Origin: Larix kaempferi
Taxonomy: Eukaryota > Streptophyta > Pinopsida > Pinales > Pinaceae
Length of the DNA: 64,000 nucleotides
Direction: 5' to 3'
NCBI GenBank assembly: GCA_027924585.1
Contig: BSBM01000753.1
Location: 23,642,501 to 23,706,500 of the forward strand
A program made the translations under genes and the position numbers. Positions 23,975 to 35,782 of this stretch are shown here, in pieces. The notes below the pieces were generated by a model. The model saw nothing but the letters and a program-made list of their open reading frames with translations, was not told the DNA's origin and did no database searches. Every line of letters starts with the position of its first letter. Position 1 is the stretch's first letter.

Positions 23975-24749
23975 GTAAGTGTAGAAGTTCATTTGATAGA
24001 CCTATTTGTTGGATTGCTCCTAATTCTGTGTCACTTCGTTTGTCCTTTGATTCCCTTGAAATGTTTATGCCAGCTAAAATCATGTACTGATGGAATGATT
24101 CGAGCCAATTTTTTGGGTAGAACAACGACTAGAACTAGTGAAGAAAGGAATAGGAATTACACTAACTTACAATGTAGAAAACTACTACCTAAGTACAACA
24201 GTCTGAAAACTGAAGGTGCATTTTCTTTTGAATTTTGGAACCTTAAGCTCCAAATAAAGCAACAAGCTTCATAAAAAGTAGGGATTGACAAGATAAGTTA
24301 CCTGCTGCATGTTCTATCATCTAGAGTGGATTTATTTATTGAATTGCGGTTGGTACTAAAATAGGGTGCATCTAGAGAGGATAAATTGCAGTTTTCAGTT
24401 GTTGCACAGGTCAATCTTTATCTGTTTCTTTAATGGTCACACTTTCTTTACTGGAAGCCTGCAGAAGTGAACCTGCCCCTAGTTGAATTGGTAGATATTT
24501 CATAAAAAGTGAGAGTATATTCCTTAAGCTGCCCCTAGTTGAATTGGTAGATATTTCATAAAAAGTGAGTGTATATTCCTTAAGCTGTAAAGAAACACCA
24601 CCCTTAAATTGCATGTTAATTTTGCTTAGCTAAATGTGGCTATGATTTTGTTTTAGTATGAACATGGCATTGTAACAATATGTTTGCTGATTTTTTTGGA
24701 TTGTCATATTTTGTTGTTCTATTAAACCATTGGCTTTTGTATGATACAG
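23975..24749 (+). other. Intron 2 of the response-regulator fossil
   Basis: It starts GTAAGT after LVI and ends GATACAG before TGATGTCAAC, with the phase restored to L-M-S-T-N-G-E. A 61-bp segment (AGCTGCCCCTAGTTGAATTGG type) is duplicated in tandem at about 24470-24585. Confidence 0.65.
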
Positions 24750-24990
24750 TGATGTCAACAAATGGTGAAACAAGTGTTGTGATGAAGGGGATAACTCATG
24801 GGGTTTGTGACTACCTGCTAAAGCATGTTATACTTGAAGAGCTGAAGAATATTTGGCAGCATGTAGTCAGGGAAAAGATGATAGAGAGAAAGGATCATAA
24901 CAATTTGGACCATGGATATGTAAATGAAAATTTTAATCATGGAACAAAGGATGGAAAAAATGGGTCCAGGGCCAATGATGGAACAAATCA

Positions 24991-25298
24991 TGTTGAAACA
25001 TTGTAACTTCGAAGAATATTATATTGTAATTTATCCGGAGATGTTTTATTCCTCTGTTGGGATGTTCTTATTACATTTGGTCATGTAAAGTCATTGAGGT
25101 AAATCCTCCCTTATAAGTCGGGGCATTAGATCCCCCTAGAGTCATTTGTATTAGGGTTATTGAGTCTCCTAGAGGATTCAGCCCAGTCAAGTTTAGTTCG
25201 GGCCAACATGTTATGTGAAAATGTCAAGTGAAAGATAAAGTATAAATATGAGTGATGTGCTCCTCATTTGAACACACACACTCACTTGTGTAATTCGC

Positions 25299-25347
<49 letters not shown>

Positions 25348-25558
25348 GGAGAAGGAGCACTTGTTTGGGGTTTTGTATTTGTACTTTTGATCATCTATAT
25401 TGAGGAAGTTTTGCTGGGTTTTCTCCCTCTGGAGGGTTTCCAGGATAAATCTGTGTCTATCTTGTGATTGTGTTTCTTTTAGTGATCCTGTATATGCTAT
25501 TGTTGTGAAATTGAATTGAATACTGATGTTATCTATATTAGAATATTGAATCTTAACA
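24991..25558 (+). mobile_element. 5' LTR, Copia element 1
   Basis: The LTR runs TGTTGAAACATTG to TTGAATCTTAACA, 568 bp, and is followed directly by the primer site. It contains TATAAATA at 25241 and a (GA)n tract at 25303-25341 in the leader. Its partner is 30523-31092. The LTRs differ at scattered sites and in GA tract length. Confidence 0.93.
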
Positions 25559-25570
25559 TGGTATTAGATC
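25559..25570 (+). other. Primer binding site, Copia element 1
   Basis: TGGTATTAGATC follows the LTR end directly. It is the plant tRNA-Met-type site with two substitutions from TGGTATCAGAGC. Confidence 0.85.
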
Positions 25571-25959
25571 TAACCTGAATAGGATAGCTTTCACAAGGTG
25601 AAAATCTCTCTCTTCTCCCTCCGACAAGAAATTAGGGTTTTTGTCAAAGTTGGAATTTTGGAAATATGATTGCATAGAAAGGTGCACCTCTCCAAGAGCA
25701 AAATTTTGAGCCCTAGATCAAAGTTTTTGAGTGGGTATATCTATGGGAAAGTCAAACCCTAGTTTGACTTTGGACCACAAAAAACCAAAAAACTGCAGAA
25801 ACTGCAGATCAAAATTTCACAAGTCAATTTTGAGCGGTGAAAATTTGGAATCTCCAGAAACGAAGTGTACCAATCAATTCACCTCAGTCAACCGCATCTC
25901 CTAGTAAGGTGATTTTTGCATTTTGAGAAATTTCATTTTTTGTGGACCTCCTGGATAAG

Positions 25960-26875
25960 ATGGCCCCAAGCACTAAGCTTGAGGATAAGCTAGAAGGCAT
26001 AGATAATTTCTGGGCATGGAAATATAAGATTGGACTTATTCTTTAAGAGAATGATCTTTCCAAATATATCGAGAAAGAAGTTGTAGAACCTGAAGAGGAT
26101 GAAGCTAAGGAGAAGCACAAGAAGGAACTGATCATGAAAAAGAGGATCATTGCTAATTCTATCAAAGACCACTTGACTCCTCAAGTGTCATCCAAGAAGA
26201 CCCCGAAGGAGATGTATGATGCCCTAGACAGAATGTATGAAGGAAGGAACATCAATAGGAGGATGAATAGGAGAACTCAATTCAAGAGTACCAATATGAT
26301 CCAAGGAGAATCCATCCAAGAATACTTCACAAGGATCTCCTAGTTCAAGGAGCAACTAGAAGCCATTGGAGACTCCCTTGATGAAGATGAACTAGTTAGG
26401 ACTGCTCTCAATGGTCTCACTAGACCTTGGGATTCATTCATCCAGACTGTGTGTGCCAGAAAGGAAAGCATGAAATTCGACATTGTATGAGAAGATTGCA
26501 TCCAAGAAGAGGCTAGAGTAGCCAATAGAGAAGCTCGACTTAAGAATATGATCAAGCCCTAGCCACCCATACCAAGACAGGAAGAAGTCAATTTAACTTC
26601 AAGAAGGAAAGCCACAAGGAGTATCAACCTCCCAAGAAGTTACAAAGGACAAGAGGAAACAATCCAAGAAGAAACTACTACAACTTTCAATGTTCAATTA
26701 TGGCAAGCTAGGACACATTGCCAGAAATTGTCCATTGAAGAAAGAAGAATACAAGAAGAGGAACAACAAGAAAAGACATCATGAAAACCTAGCTGGAGAT
26801 GAATATTAGGAAGAAGAGGATGAAGAACGTCCCAGGAAGCAAGCAAAGGAATAAATCGAAGAATATGTCCTGTGA
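25960..26875 (+). pseudogene. Copia gag, element 1 (stops present)
   Basis: It starts at ATG 25960 with MAPSTKLEDKLEGIDNFWAW, the typical start of Copia gag, followed by a UBN2-type segment (NSIKDHLTPQV, SKKTPKEMYDALDRMYEG, then QEYFTRIS and LNGLTRPWDSFIQTV). The zinc-knuckle region near 26690-26740 is broken across frames. In-frame stops occur at about 26044, 26341 and 26488. In life Gag would form the virus-like particle. Confidence 0.85.
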
Positions 26876-27047
26876 TAGTGGTGCTTCAAAGCACATGACA
26901 GGACAGAAGAAGACTATCTCCAGTTTAGAAGAAAATGACTCCCCTCAGAAAAGTTTCACTAACTTTGATGATGAAGTAGAGCTCACCATTATACATTCCA
27001 GTAATCCCTTCAAGGAGACTAGGATCAAAGGAGATCCTACCAAATAA
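26870..27047 (+). pseudogene. Copia aspartic protease fragment, element 1
   Basis: The active-site motif MSCDSGASKHMTGQ is clear, in the position expected after gag. The domain then ends early, where the non-coding intron-like module begins. Confidence 0.8.
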
Positions 27048-27440
27048 ACAAAGATAAGTACTTGAATTTTCATTTCTATCAAATTGTTTAAATGATAGTG
27101 TCCAGTTGTGTACACATTTATTTAGGGTGTGTTTTATGCATTGATATGCATGTGATGGGTAAGTAGATTATGGTGCTATACAACATTCCATTTCTACTTA
27201 TCTATATTGAAACCTCTTTGCTGACATATTGGGAGTAGTGCACACTCTTAATAATGTCCTGGTAGAGATGGAAGGCATCTAGAAAGTTACCATATGAATA
27301 TGGGATATGAATGAATGTTGTAGCATTGGCTAAGATAGTATGACTTATGTTTTTATGCATATATTTGGAAACTATAAAATGTTTCTAACCATGCTATTAA
27401 ATTTGACTTGTAGGAAGTATCGTACACGATCACCTACAAA
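27038..27440 (+). other. Conserved intron-like module in Copia element 1
   Basis: This stretch has no protein similarity but aligns by eye with 52768-53240 of the other Copia element. Shared blocks include ACAAAGATAAGTA, ACAACATTCCATT, GAAACCTCTTTGCTGACA and AAGGCATCTAGAAAGTTAC. Inside it, GGGTAAGTAG (donor GT at 27159) and TTGACTTGTAG (acceptor ending 27413) would delimit a 255-nt GT-AG intron. It sits exactly where the integrase core should be. Confidence 0.6.
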
Positions 27441-27699
27441 TGAAGAATGACGAGACTTGTTCCATAGAACAAGTGACAATGGTTCAACTATAAACAAGGC
27501 TTATACAGAAGTAGACCATGACGAGATGTTGTGACCAAGCTATCGAGAAATCATTTGTGTAGATTGAAGAAGACTTCCTACAGGATAGAATGACGAGCTC
27601 AAGGATCACCTAGAGTGATGAGACATCAACCTTTGCTACAAGTTTGAAGATGAAAAACTCATAGATGAGTGAAAGAAAGAACGTGAAACAGAGTTCAAG

Positions 27700-27930
27700 A
27701 TATTTGGTTATCCAGTATATGTTCACATACCAAAAGAAAAGAGAACCAAGTTGGACCCTTCCGGAAAGAAGGGAATATTTGTTGGTTACTGTGAAATCTC
27801 CAAAGCCTTCAGAATATACATTCTAGGATTCCATCACATGGATATTAGTATAGATGTAACATTTGACGAAGAAGAAGCTCTCAAGAGATCCAGAAAGTGC
27901 CAACATGAAGAAGTATATGAATAAGATGTA
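27700..27930 (+). pseudogene. Copia integrase C-terminal remnant, element 1
   Basis: FGYPVYVHIPKEKRTKLDP, GKKGIFVGYC, then ISIDVTFDEEEALKRS correspond to the segment after the catalytic core of plant Copia integrases. The zinc-binding and DDE core regions are not found upstream. Confidence 0.8.
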
Positions 27931-28140
27931 CCTCCCAGAAATGTAAAAGTTGCACCCTTCCCCGAAGATGAAACACCAGAATACCATGATATGCTAGAAC
28001 CTCAAGAACCTCCCCCTATGAATATGCCACGAAAGAGAAAGCCTAATTGGTAAAGATAAATTATACAAGAAGTAGAGAATTATGGAGCTCGAGAAGGCTC
28101 CACAAGAGTAAGCAAGAAGCCAAATCCAGTTTCTAGTTAT

Positions 28141-29621
28141 GTGGATTTGATGTGTGATCTTGTAGATCAAGAACCTACCAGTTATGAAGAAGCTATACAG
28201 AAGAAAGAATGGGTAGAAGCAATGAAAGAAGAATACCAATCAATATTTCCCAAACCAGAAGGAAAAATTGTGGTATCTTCCAAGTGGATCTACAAGTTAA
28301 AGCATTTAGGTGATGGAAGTATTGAGAAATACAAGGCAATGTTTGGGGCTAGAGCATTATCTCAGAAAGAGGGAATTGATTATGAAGAGAATTTGAGCTA
28401 GTAGAAAGGTACACTTACATTAGAACCATCATGGCACTTGCATCCATGATGAAGTGGAGTTTACACCAGATGGATGTGAAGACAACTTTCCTGAATGGTG
28501 TGATTGAGGAAGAAGTGTACATAGAACAACCACATGGATTTGAAGTTGAAGACAGACGGACTCACGTATGCAAGTTGAAGAAGGCTCTATATGGATTGAA
28601 GCAAGCTCCTAGAGCTTGGTAAGGAAGGATAGATAGATTTTTGACAAGCTTGGGCTTTACCAAATGTAAAGTTGACCCTAACCTTTACTTTAAGGTTATG
28701 GATGATGAACCTATCATATTACTGTTGTATGTGGATGATTTATTTTTGACAAGAAATGAGAAACACATTGTAGAGTGAAAGAAGAAGCTCGCTGAAGAAT
28801 TTGAGATGAAATACCTTGGATTGATGCAGTATTTTTTAGGTTTGGAAGTATGGCAGAACCCAGAAGGAATATTTCTCAACCAGGAAAAGTATGCTATGGA
28901 AATCCTAAAAATATTTGATATGTTGGAATGTAAAGCCATGGCTACACCCATGGATACCAACCTGAATTTGTTAGATGATGAATCGTTAAAGTTAGTGGAT
29001 GTGACTCAGTACAAATAGATTATTGGTTCGTTGATGTATCTGATGAATACCAGGTGAGATATATGCTTTGTTGTGAACAACCTGAGTTAGTATCTAGTTG
29101 AGCCTAGATGTGTTCACTTGGTAGCTACAAAGCATGTAATGATGTACTTGAAAGGTACAATAGACTTTGGTCTATACTGTGTTGGATATCATGACTACAG
29201 ATTGTATGGTTATATAGATGCAGATTGGGAAGGAAGTATCTCAGATAGGAAGAGCACCTCAGGTGGATGTTATTGTTTGGGATCCGCCATGATCTCATGG
29301 TTTAGCAGGAAGTAGTCTAGTGTTGCTCTCAGCATAGCCGAAGCAGAGTATATAACAACTTGTTCTTCTAGTTGTGAAGCCATATGGCTTCTAAAATTGA
29401 TGTCAGGTCTATTTGACCTGGAGTTGGATACCACGGTGATTCTATGTGACAACCAGAGTTGTATAAAGATGACGGAGAACCCAGCATTCCATGACAAGTC
29501 AAAGCACATTGAAATCCGTTATTTTTACATAAGGGATATGGTACAGAAGGGATCTATAAAGGTCCAGTATGTGAGAACTGATGAGCAAGTTGCTGATGTG
29601 TTGACTAAGCCTCTGTCGTGA
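28141..29621 (+). pseudogene. Copia reverse transcriptase and RNase H, element 1
   Basis: RT segments in order: SYEEAIQKKEWVEAMKEEY, SSKWIYKLKH, MKWSLHQMDVKTTFLNGVIE, KKALYGLKQAPRAW, the catalytic box LLYVDDLFL, MKYLGLMQYFLGLEV and KAMATPMD. RNase H follows: YGYIDADWEGSISDRKSTSG, AEAEYITT, LCDNQSCIKMTENP, HIEIRYFYIRD and EQVADVLTKPLS. Several in-frame stops and small shifts (for example after PRAW, in IVE-KKK and after WFSRK) inactivate it. Confidence 0.93.
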
Positions 29622-29698
29622 GTGAAGTTTGAGTACTTCCATGACAAGCTTGGTGTGGTTCGAAAGGACCTTCCTCGAAAGGGGGAGCAGTGATGATG

Positions 29699-30150
29699 AT
29701 GTTGTAGTGGGATTTTATCATCCATGGACATTAGTCCTAAAGTGATATGTATACTTTTGTATCCGTGATATGGTTGGGATTGTATCATCCCTGGACATTA
29801 GTCCTAAACTGATCCACAGACTTCTATCTCTGTGATGTTGCAGTGGGATTGTATCATCCCTGGACATTAGTCCTAAAGTGATCTGCAAACTTTTGTCTCT
29901 GTGATGTAGTTGGGATTGTATCATCCCTAGAAATTAGTCCCAAAGTGATCCACAGAATATTGTCTCCGTGATGCGGTTGGGATTGTATCATCCCTGGACG
30001 TTAGTCCTAAAGTGATCCGCAGACTTTTGTCTCCGTGATGTGGTTGGGATTGTATCATCCCTGGACATTAGTTCTAAAGTGATATGCAAAATTTTGTCTC
30101 CATAATGTGGTTAGGATTGCATCATCCTTGGACTTATGTCCTAAAGTGAG
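29699..30150 (+). repeat. 67-bp tandem array between pol and 3' LTR, element 1
   Basis: About six and a half units contain GGGATTGTATCATCCCTGG, TTAGTCCTAAAGTGATCC and TGTCTCCGTGATG. The array lies just after the end of pol. About 360 bp of spacer rich in GATGATGTTG then leads to the polypurine tract. Confidence 0.9.
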
Positions 30151-30512
30151 AGGATTTTATAATCCCGTAATTGGATCATGTGTGTTTCAGGTTATGTTGA
30201 TGTAGATGATGTTGTTGCTGATCGAAAGATCAAGAGTTGTTGTAGATGATCGAGAGATCAAGTGTTGTTGTAGACTATTGAGTGATCGAGTGCTACAGAA
30301 GATGAAGATCAAAGATGAAGACTCAGTGCTATAGAAGATGATGCTCCAATACTAAAGATGTTGAATATGTTCGAGTAACTGTTCCAGTTGTTGATGTTGT
30401 TGAAGAAAACTTCTGATGATTTATAGATGTGTCACCTTGATGTTGGTGATGATTCTCTCTCTCCTTTCTCCTAAAGATGATGTTGCTGTTGTCAGTAGAA
30501 TACCCTTCTCGT

Positions 30513-30522
30513 TAAGGGGGAG
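30513..30522 (+). other. Polypurine tract, Copia element 1
   Basis: TAAGGGGGAG abuts the 3' LTR. It is the usual plus-strand primer site, and the same layout occurs in element 2. Confidence 0.85.
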
Positions 30523-30843
30523 TGTTGAAATATTGTAACTTCAAAGAATATTCTATTGTACTTTATTATTGTAATTTATTCGTAGATGTTTTTATTCCTC
30601 CATTGGGATGTTATTATTACATTTGTTCTTGTAAATTCATTGAGGTAAATCCTCCCTTGTAAGTCGGGGCATTAGATCCCCCTAGAGTCATTTGTATTAG
30701 GGTTATTGAGTCTCCTAGAGGATTCAGCCCAATCAAGTTTAGTTGGGCCGACATGTTAAGTGAAAAGGTCAAGTGAAAGATAAAGTATAAATAGGAGTGA
30801 TGTGCTCCTCATTTGAACACACACACTCACTTGTGTAATTCGC

Positions 30844-30882
<39 letters not shown>

Positions 30883-31092
30883 AAGGAGAAGGAGTACTTG
30901 TTTGGGGTTTTGTCTTTGTACTTTTGATCATCTTTATTGAGGAAGTTTTGCTAGGTTTTCTTCCCCTAGAGGTTTTCCAGGATAAATATGTGTCTATCTT
31001 GTGATTGTGTTTCTTTCAGTGATCCTGTATATGCTGTTGTGAAATTGAATTGAATATTGATGTTATCTATCCTAGCATATTGAATCTTAATA
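30523..31092 (+). mobile_element. 3' LTR, Copia element 1
   Basis: 570 bp, from TGTTGAAATATTG to TTGAATCTTAATA. It has TATAAATAG at 30785 and a shorter (GA)n tract at 30848-30877. The response-regulator exon resumes immediately after it. Confidence 0.93.
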
Positions 31093-31259
31093 GATCGTAG
31101 TTAGAAGATGAAAAGGAAGAGGAGAGAAAAAATCATGATGAGGATGATGATGAGGATGAACATGATATTGAAGATCCTTCAACATCAAAAAAGCCAAGAG
31201 TTGTTTGGTTAGTAGAGCTACATCAACAATTTTTCAATTTTGTTAATACACTGGGAATA

Positions 31260-31891
31260 GTCAGTAAGAAACCTTCCTATTTGGAATTAAACAATGTAAT
31301 TTTTCTTTTCAATGTCTGACCATTAATATAGTGGGTTACGTGTCATGTTGATTGTGCAATTTGTGCAATAGGATATTGCACTGTAAGGTCATAAATCATA
31401 AGTCTTTACATGTGTTTTTTGGTACTCTTCCTTGGAAGCGATTTGTATTCATTTTAACAAAACATAGTTCTATGAAAACCTATCATTACATTTACAAGTA
31501 AATCCATTTTTTTGGTGGAGTTGCATCAACATATTGTCAATGTTTTTAATATATTGGGAATATATAGTAAGAAACCTTCCTATTTTGAATTTAAGTATGT
31601 AAATTTACATTTTCCATGTCATACCATTGATATAGCAAGTTACCTTGTCATGCCAATTGTGCAATAGGAGATTATACAGTAAGATCATATGTCATTACAT
31701 CTATTTCTTTGCTACTCCTTTTATCTGGAAGTAATTTCTATTCACAACATAGTTCGATGTAAACTATCATTACATTTACAAGTCTTTGGCAGTATTCTTT
31801 AGATGATAATTTTGCATGATTGTCTCTGAATAATAGGATTCTTTCACTAGTCATTAGATTTTAATGTTGATATGATTTATTCATGTTGTAG
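31260..31891 (+). other. Intron of the response-regulator fossil with duplicated exon end
   Basis: It starts at GTCAGTAAG and ends TTGTAG. From 31516 it contains a diverged copy of 31212-31500, which includes the last part of the preceding exon (encoding VELHQHIVNVFNILGI against the exon's [16 protein letters not shown]) plus the start of the intron. Confidence 0.75.
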
Positions 31892-32890
31892 AAGTTGTTC
31901 CAAATCAAATATTGGAGATTATGAAATTTCAAGGATTGACACAAGGAAATATTGCAAGCCATCTACATGTATAGTTGATTTCTATAGTTGAGGTTCTACC
32001 ATATTTTTTACATACCTAAAATTGAGTCACATTTCATGCTTAGTTTTTGGATGCTAATATCTAGATATGTTGCATTATTTGTCTTTTTATGATTCTATTA
32101 TTTATGTAGGTCTATTTGATTTGTAATCTAAATATTTATATATATTTGATTAAAACATAGAAAATATACATGTTGACCTACATCTATCTCTGAATTGATG
32201 AAAATTAAAGTATTTTTTGATGGTATGCATTTTCTTTTTTCAATAATATGTCGAAGTATAGACTATACTTGAAAAGGGTTGGTGGCATGCTAGTCAACAT
32301 GGTAGCATGGGAAATTCATTTGGAGGGGGAAGAGAATATTCATTTGGTTCTCTTTTCCATGTGGATGGAATTGGTGATTTGCAAGTTCTTGCTCAATCTG
32401 GTCAACTATCTGCTCGTGCTCTTGAATCATTGCAAGAAATATTTTTGGCTAGATTAAATGGCTCATTAGGATTGGGTTTACCGGGGCTAAATCCCTCTGG
32501 AATGCTTCAATTTTCCTCTCTTCCAGGCCTAGGCTATAATAAAATCATTGGTTGATCATAAGGAATTGCACCTGTTAACAATCTGGGGAATGCATTTCCT
32601 TGTTTATCAACTGGACTTGAACTAGATCAGTTACATCAAAAATAAAAAAATTTAGGCTTGGAGATATAGGTTCTCTTATGGATGATCCTACATGATTTCA
32701 CACATTGGAACAACAATTGACAGCTACAAATAGAACCCCTATTGGCCTGGGTGGAGGTAGCAATGGCAACATCTCAATGCATTCAACAAATAATGCTTTG
32801 GTGTTGCAATTGATGCAACAGCAGCAACAGAAGCATAGAAGGGGTTTGACCACCTTAACCACTGAAAGAAATATTAGTAAAAGATTCTAG

Positions 32891-35480
32891 CTCCCATGCT
32901 CGCGGTGTAAATTGTTTCAAAGATTTACTAACACATTCATTTCCTAGGTTTTTTTGTGTAGTTTTAAGCAGCTTCATAAAAGATAACAGTGAACAGTTGT
33001 TACAGTTTTGGATTGCGTTTGGAACCTTACCATTTAACCCAAGAGGTATACAACATTTTCATTCATTACTTGTTTATAGTATCATATATTTTTGTTAGGT
33101 TTTTGTTATGAATTAAAGAATTAATAAGCAGTTTGACTGTTGCAAAGTTGGCTTCATTGAGCACATACCGAAGGTGGTATACCGCGCCGGTATTTAATTA
33201 GTGCAATTGCTCACCAAGGTTTTGGTTTTGGGCCTAGAGATGAGCTTGACATGGATTCTCAGAGCCAAATAACTCATAATTATTTACATTTCTTATGTTT
33301 ACATCTACTTCTATGGGTAACACTAAATCAATACCAAACCAACGATAGCAAAATATCATAACAAATCTTGTTCTTATTTCACTTGGGGACATCACATATG
33401 GTATGTTCTATTTTTATGATCATTTTGAATGAATAATCATTTGTCATTCATATCCTTGTAGCTCTTTTTTTGCATATGTTTCATGTCAATAGTCGACTGT
33501 TTGATGATAGAAAACATCTTACATTATGGAAATACTTACGAGTTGCAAAAATTCTAGAAGGAAAAAAAGGAACTTGAAACCCTATTCTTGGTTTCCTTAG
33601 CAAGATATAAAATTTTCACTGTTGTATTGTTTATGTAAGAAATTTCATAAGCATTGGGATTTGTGGTTTACAAGAATGACCTGAAAATCTTGATCCACCT
33701 TCCCCTGAAAATTTGATGAAATCCCCTCAATTTTTTTTTGGTTATAGGAATTTTAAAAATTTGCAAATATTGCTTTTTAAAAAAATATATGGACAACAAA
33801 TGTTTCTCACCTTTTTCTCTTGAAAAAATTGAAATTGATTCAGTTTACGAAATAAATTCATTAGAGAAAATTAGTTATATGTTGGTGCTTTCACTTCTTT
33901 ATAAAAGCGCAAAATCTTGACAACATTTGTCTTAAATTTGCTAATGTCTATCAGATATAGATTTGGATTATGTTTTCAAGTCCATGTTAACCATTTTAGA
34001 AGGTTCATATGGAACATACATGCCACTGCTTCCCACATACTGAATGGGTGCTTAACTGTTATGTCCTCTCTACATCATAAATATATATATTGAAATCCTT
34101 CACGAGGGTTCAAGTGCCAAAGAGGGCCGCAGATTCTTTAAAAAGAATAATTTTTTCAACTCATAAGATTTTACAACAATGAGTTTCTCATTAGTTTTCA
34201 GAAAATAATTTCAGATGATGACACACCTGTGGAGAGGGGGACCCCCAAATTCATCTCTATACTTAATCAAAGCAAGAATGCACCCCCGTTACCTGCAATT
34301 AAACAATTTACAAAAATATACTGAAGCCGGGCCATCACTTATTACTTACAAGGTTAGGGTCCTCACTATCAATGAAATCAAGGGAGGGAACTCTTTATTG
34401 TACTTGTGACTTTTAGACGATTATGACAATAAATATTGAACAAGAACAACACTGAATTACTTAGAATAAGGTTATTTATGTTTTAGATTAGAAACCATCT
34501 TAAATATATTGTTAGAACCCATCATAGCTTTTTCTACTAGATATAGATATATTTTGATGGGTTTCTCATACCGATTTCATATCTAATGGTTTTCTACGCT
34601 TTTTTTAACAATTACTACTCCTTTGCAGGGATGATGAAGGGTTTGAATTTTATCAAGGATCCAGATGTTTATTGGTTTGAAATATTTCATTTGAAAAGGA
34701 TTGGTTAAATAACTTCTAGTGTAGCTTGAAATGCAATTACATTAAGAGTTCATGTTGGAACGTTACATTCCTCTGGAAAGGTTGATGATTTATTGGGGAA
34801 TTCTATTATTTATAGAGGTTTGAATTTTAGCATCATGGTTTCTCCAAATAGAGATAGATCTAGGAGCCATACATAATTATATGACTTGTTCTTGAAATTA
34901 TGCAGTCAAATGTTGGGTGCTTTTATTCGCATCTTTGAACTTTTGTGGTGATTTGTAATGTTGTTTATAAAGTTGCACATACTTATCTCTGATTCTGATC
35001 ATGCAAGTTGAGGATTTGTGCGAGCAATCCTCTATAAGGATATTTTCAATTGATTATGTTTTCTTCTTTAGATATCATTTGGATTTGTGTAAGTTTGACA
35101 GATGTTTTTGTATTATAAGTTAAAATTGACAAATGAGATATCAGATTTGTGAGTTTGATGGCATCTTAATGTTGGACTTAAAAAATAAAATAGATAAAAT
35201 ATTGGTTTGCATGAATAAACACTTATAGTGATTCCCATTATATTTTCTCTACACAGCTCTTAAGGCCCTCAAGAACTGAATTTTATGCTGCTTTTATAAA
35301 TGTTTTGGAATTCAATTAAAAAACTATTGAATTTTATTATTATATTGTTAGAGTATATATTAATACATACAACCAAGTTGTCAAAGTAGGATTAATAGGT
35401 CATTTAAGGTGATGCACTATTATTTCCACCACTAACCTTAAGGTATCCCCATCAGGGAAAATTTTAAGGACCCATAATTT
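32891..35480. other. Unassigned spacer downstream of the response-regulator fossil
   Basis: AT-rich, with no family recognised. Short in-frame stretches, such as one reading SSFIKDNSEQLLQFWIAFG near 32955, look protein-like but cannot be assigned. A late exon of the response regulator or another decayed gene is possible. Confidence 0.35.
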
Positions 35481-35486
35481 TCTCAA

Positions 35487-35575
35487 AGTGTACAAACCTT
35501 AGTGAATCTTACTAATTCTTAAATTTGCCAAAGTGTAGAAACCTTAGTGAATCTTACTAATTCTTAAATTTGCAA
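35487..35575. repeat. Tandem duplication, about 44 bp, two units
   Basis: AAGTGTACAAACCTTAGTG and the following AATCTTACTAATTCTTAAA are repeated head to tail with one or two changes. Confidence 0.8.
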
Positions 35576-35782
35576 CCATAAAATGTTTGGCGATTATTTT
35601 AAACAAATATTCAAATTTCAAAGGACTTTATATATATTTTTAGTTAATTTTGGCGATTTTTAGAGTAAAAAAACATATCCCATAGAATTTGGGGGAATCA
35701 TCTTCCAAAAAAAGGCAATTTGGTGAAATTTTTAGGGAAAAAAAACGTAAAACATAGCCCATGGGCTAAATTTTTCCCCTAA

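Larger units (their letters stand above)
24991..31092 (+). mobile_element. Ty1/Copia LTR retrotransposon 1 (degenerate), inserted in the response-regulator linker exon
   Basis: Complete outline: 5' LTR, primer site, leader, gag, protease, intron-like module, integrase tail, reverse transcriptase, RNase H, tandem array, polypurine tract and 3' LTR. The integrase catalytic core is missing, and many stops make it inactive. Flanking bases AATCA and GATCG agree at only three of five positions, and the 3' LTR ends in TA instead of CA, consistent with age. The insertion interrupts the coding strand of the response-regulator exon between the residues AND-GTN and the acidic linker. Confidence 0.93.
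22151..32890 (+). pseudogene. Type-B response regulator (ARR-B type) pseudogene split by two retroelement insertions
   Basis: Type-B response regulators are nuclear transcription factors of cytokinin phosphorelay: receiver domain, linker, GARP DNA-binding domain, glutamine-rich tail. Traces here, in order: 22151-22267 (FPIGMCLLVVDDD); 23290-23384 plus 23928-23974 (VTSCGQAITALSLQ, then DLVISDVHMPGMDGF with the phospho-acceptor Asp, then LLELVGLVLDILVI); 24750-24990 (MSTNGETSVVMKGITHG, DYLLKHV); 31093-31259 (acidic linker, [16 protein letters not shown]); 31892-31968 (VVPNQILEIMKFQGLTQGN); and about 32255-32890 (KYRLYLKRVGG, then tail with QQQQQ). Splice phases agree at several junctions. Breaks: one-base deletion before DLVISD causing an immediate stop, extra G after the solo-LTR target duplication, exon-6 acceptor reading CG, tail frameshift and stops. 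The canonical receiver Lys precedes Pro, and here KH replaces KP. Confidence 0.88.

Noticed and set aside
23654-24125. Minus-strand open frames of 88 and 118 codons in the GC-rich segment
   Set aside because: They lie across a solo LTR and an exon of another gene on the opposite strand. Gly/Pro/Arg content follows from GC richness.
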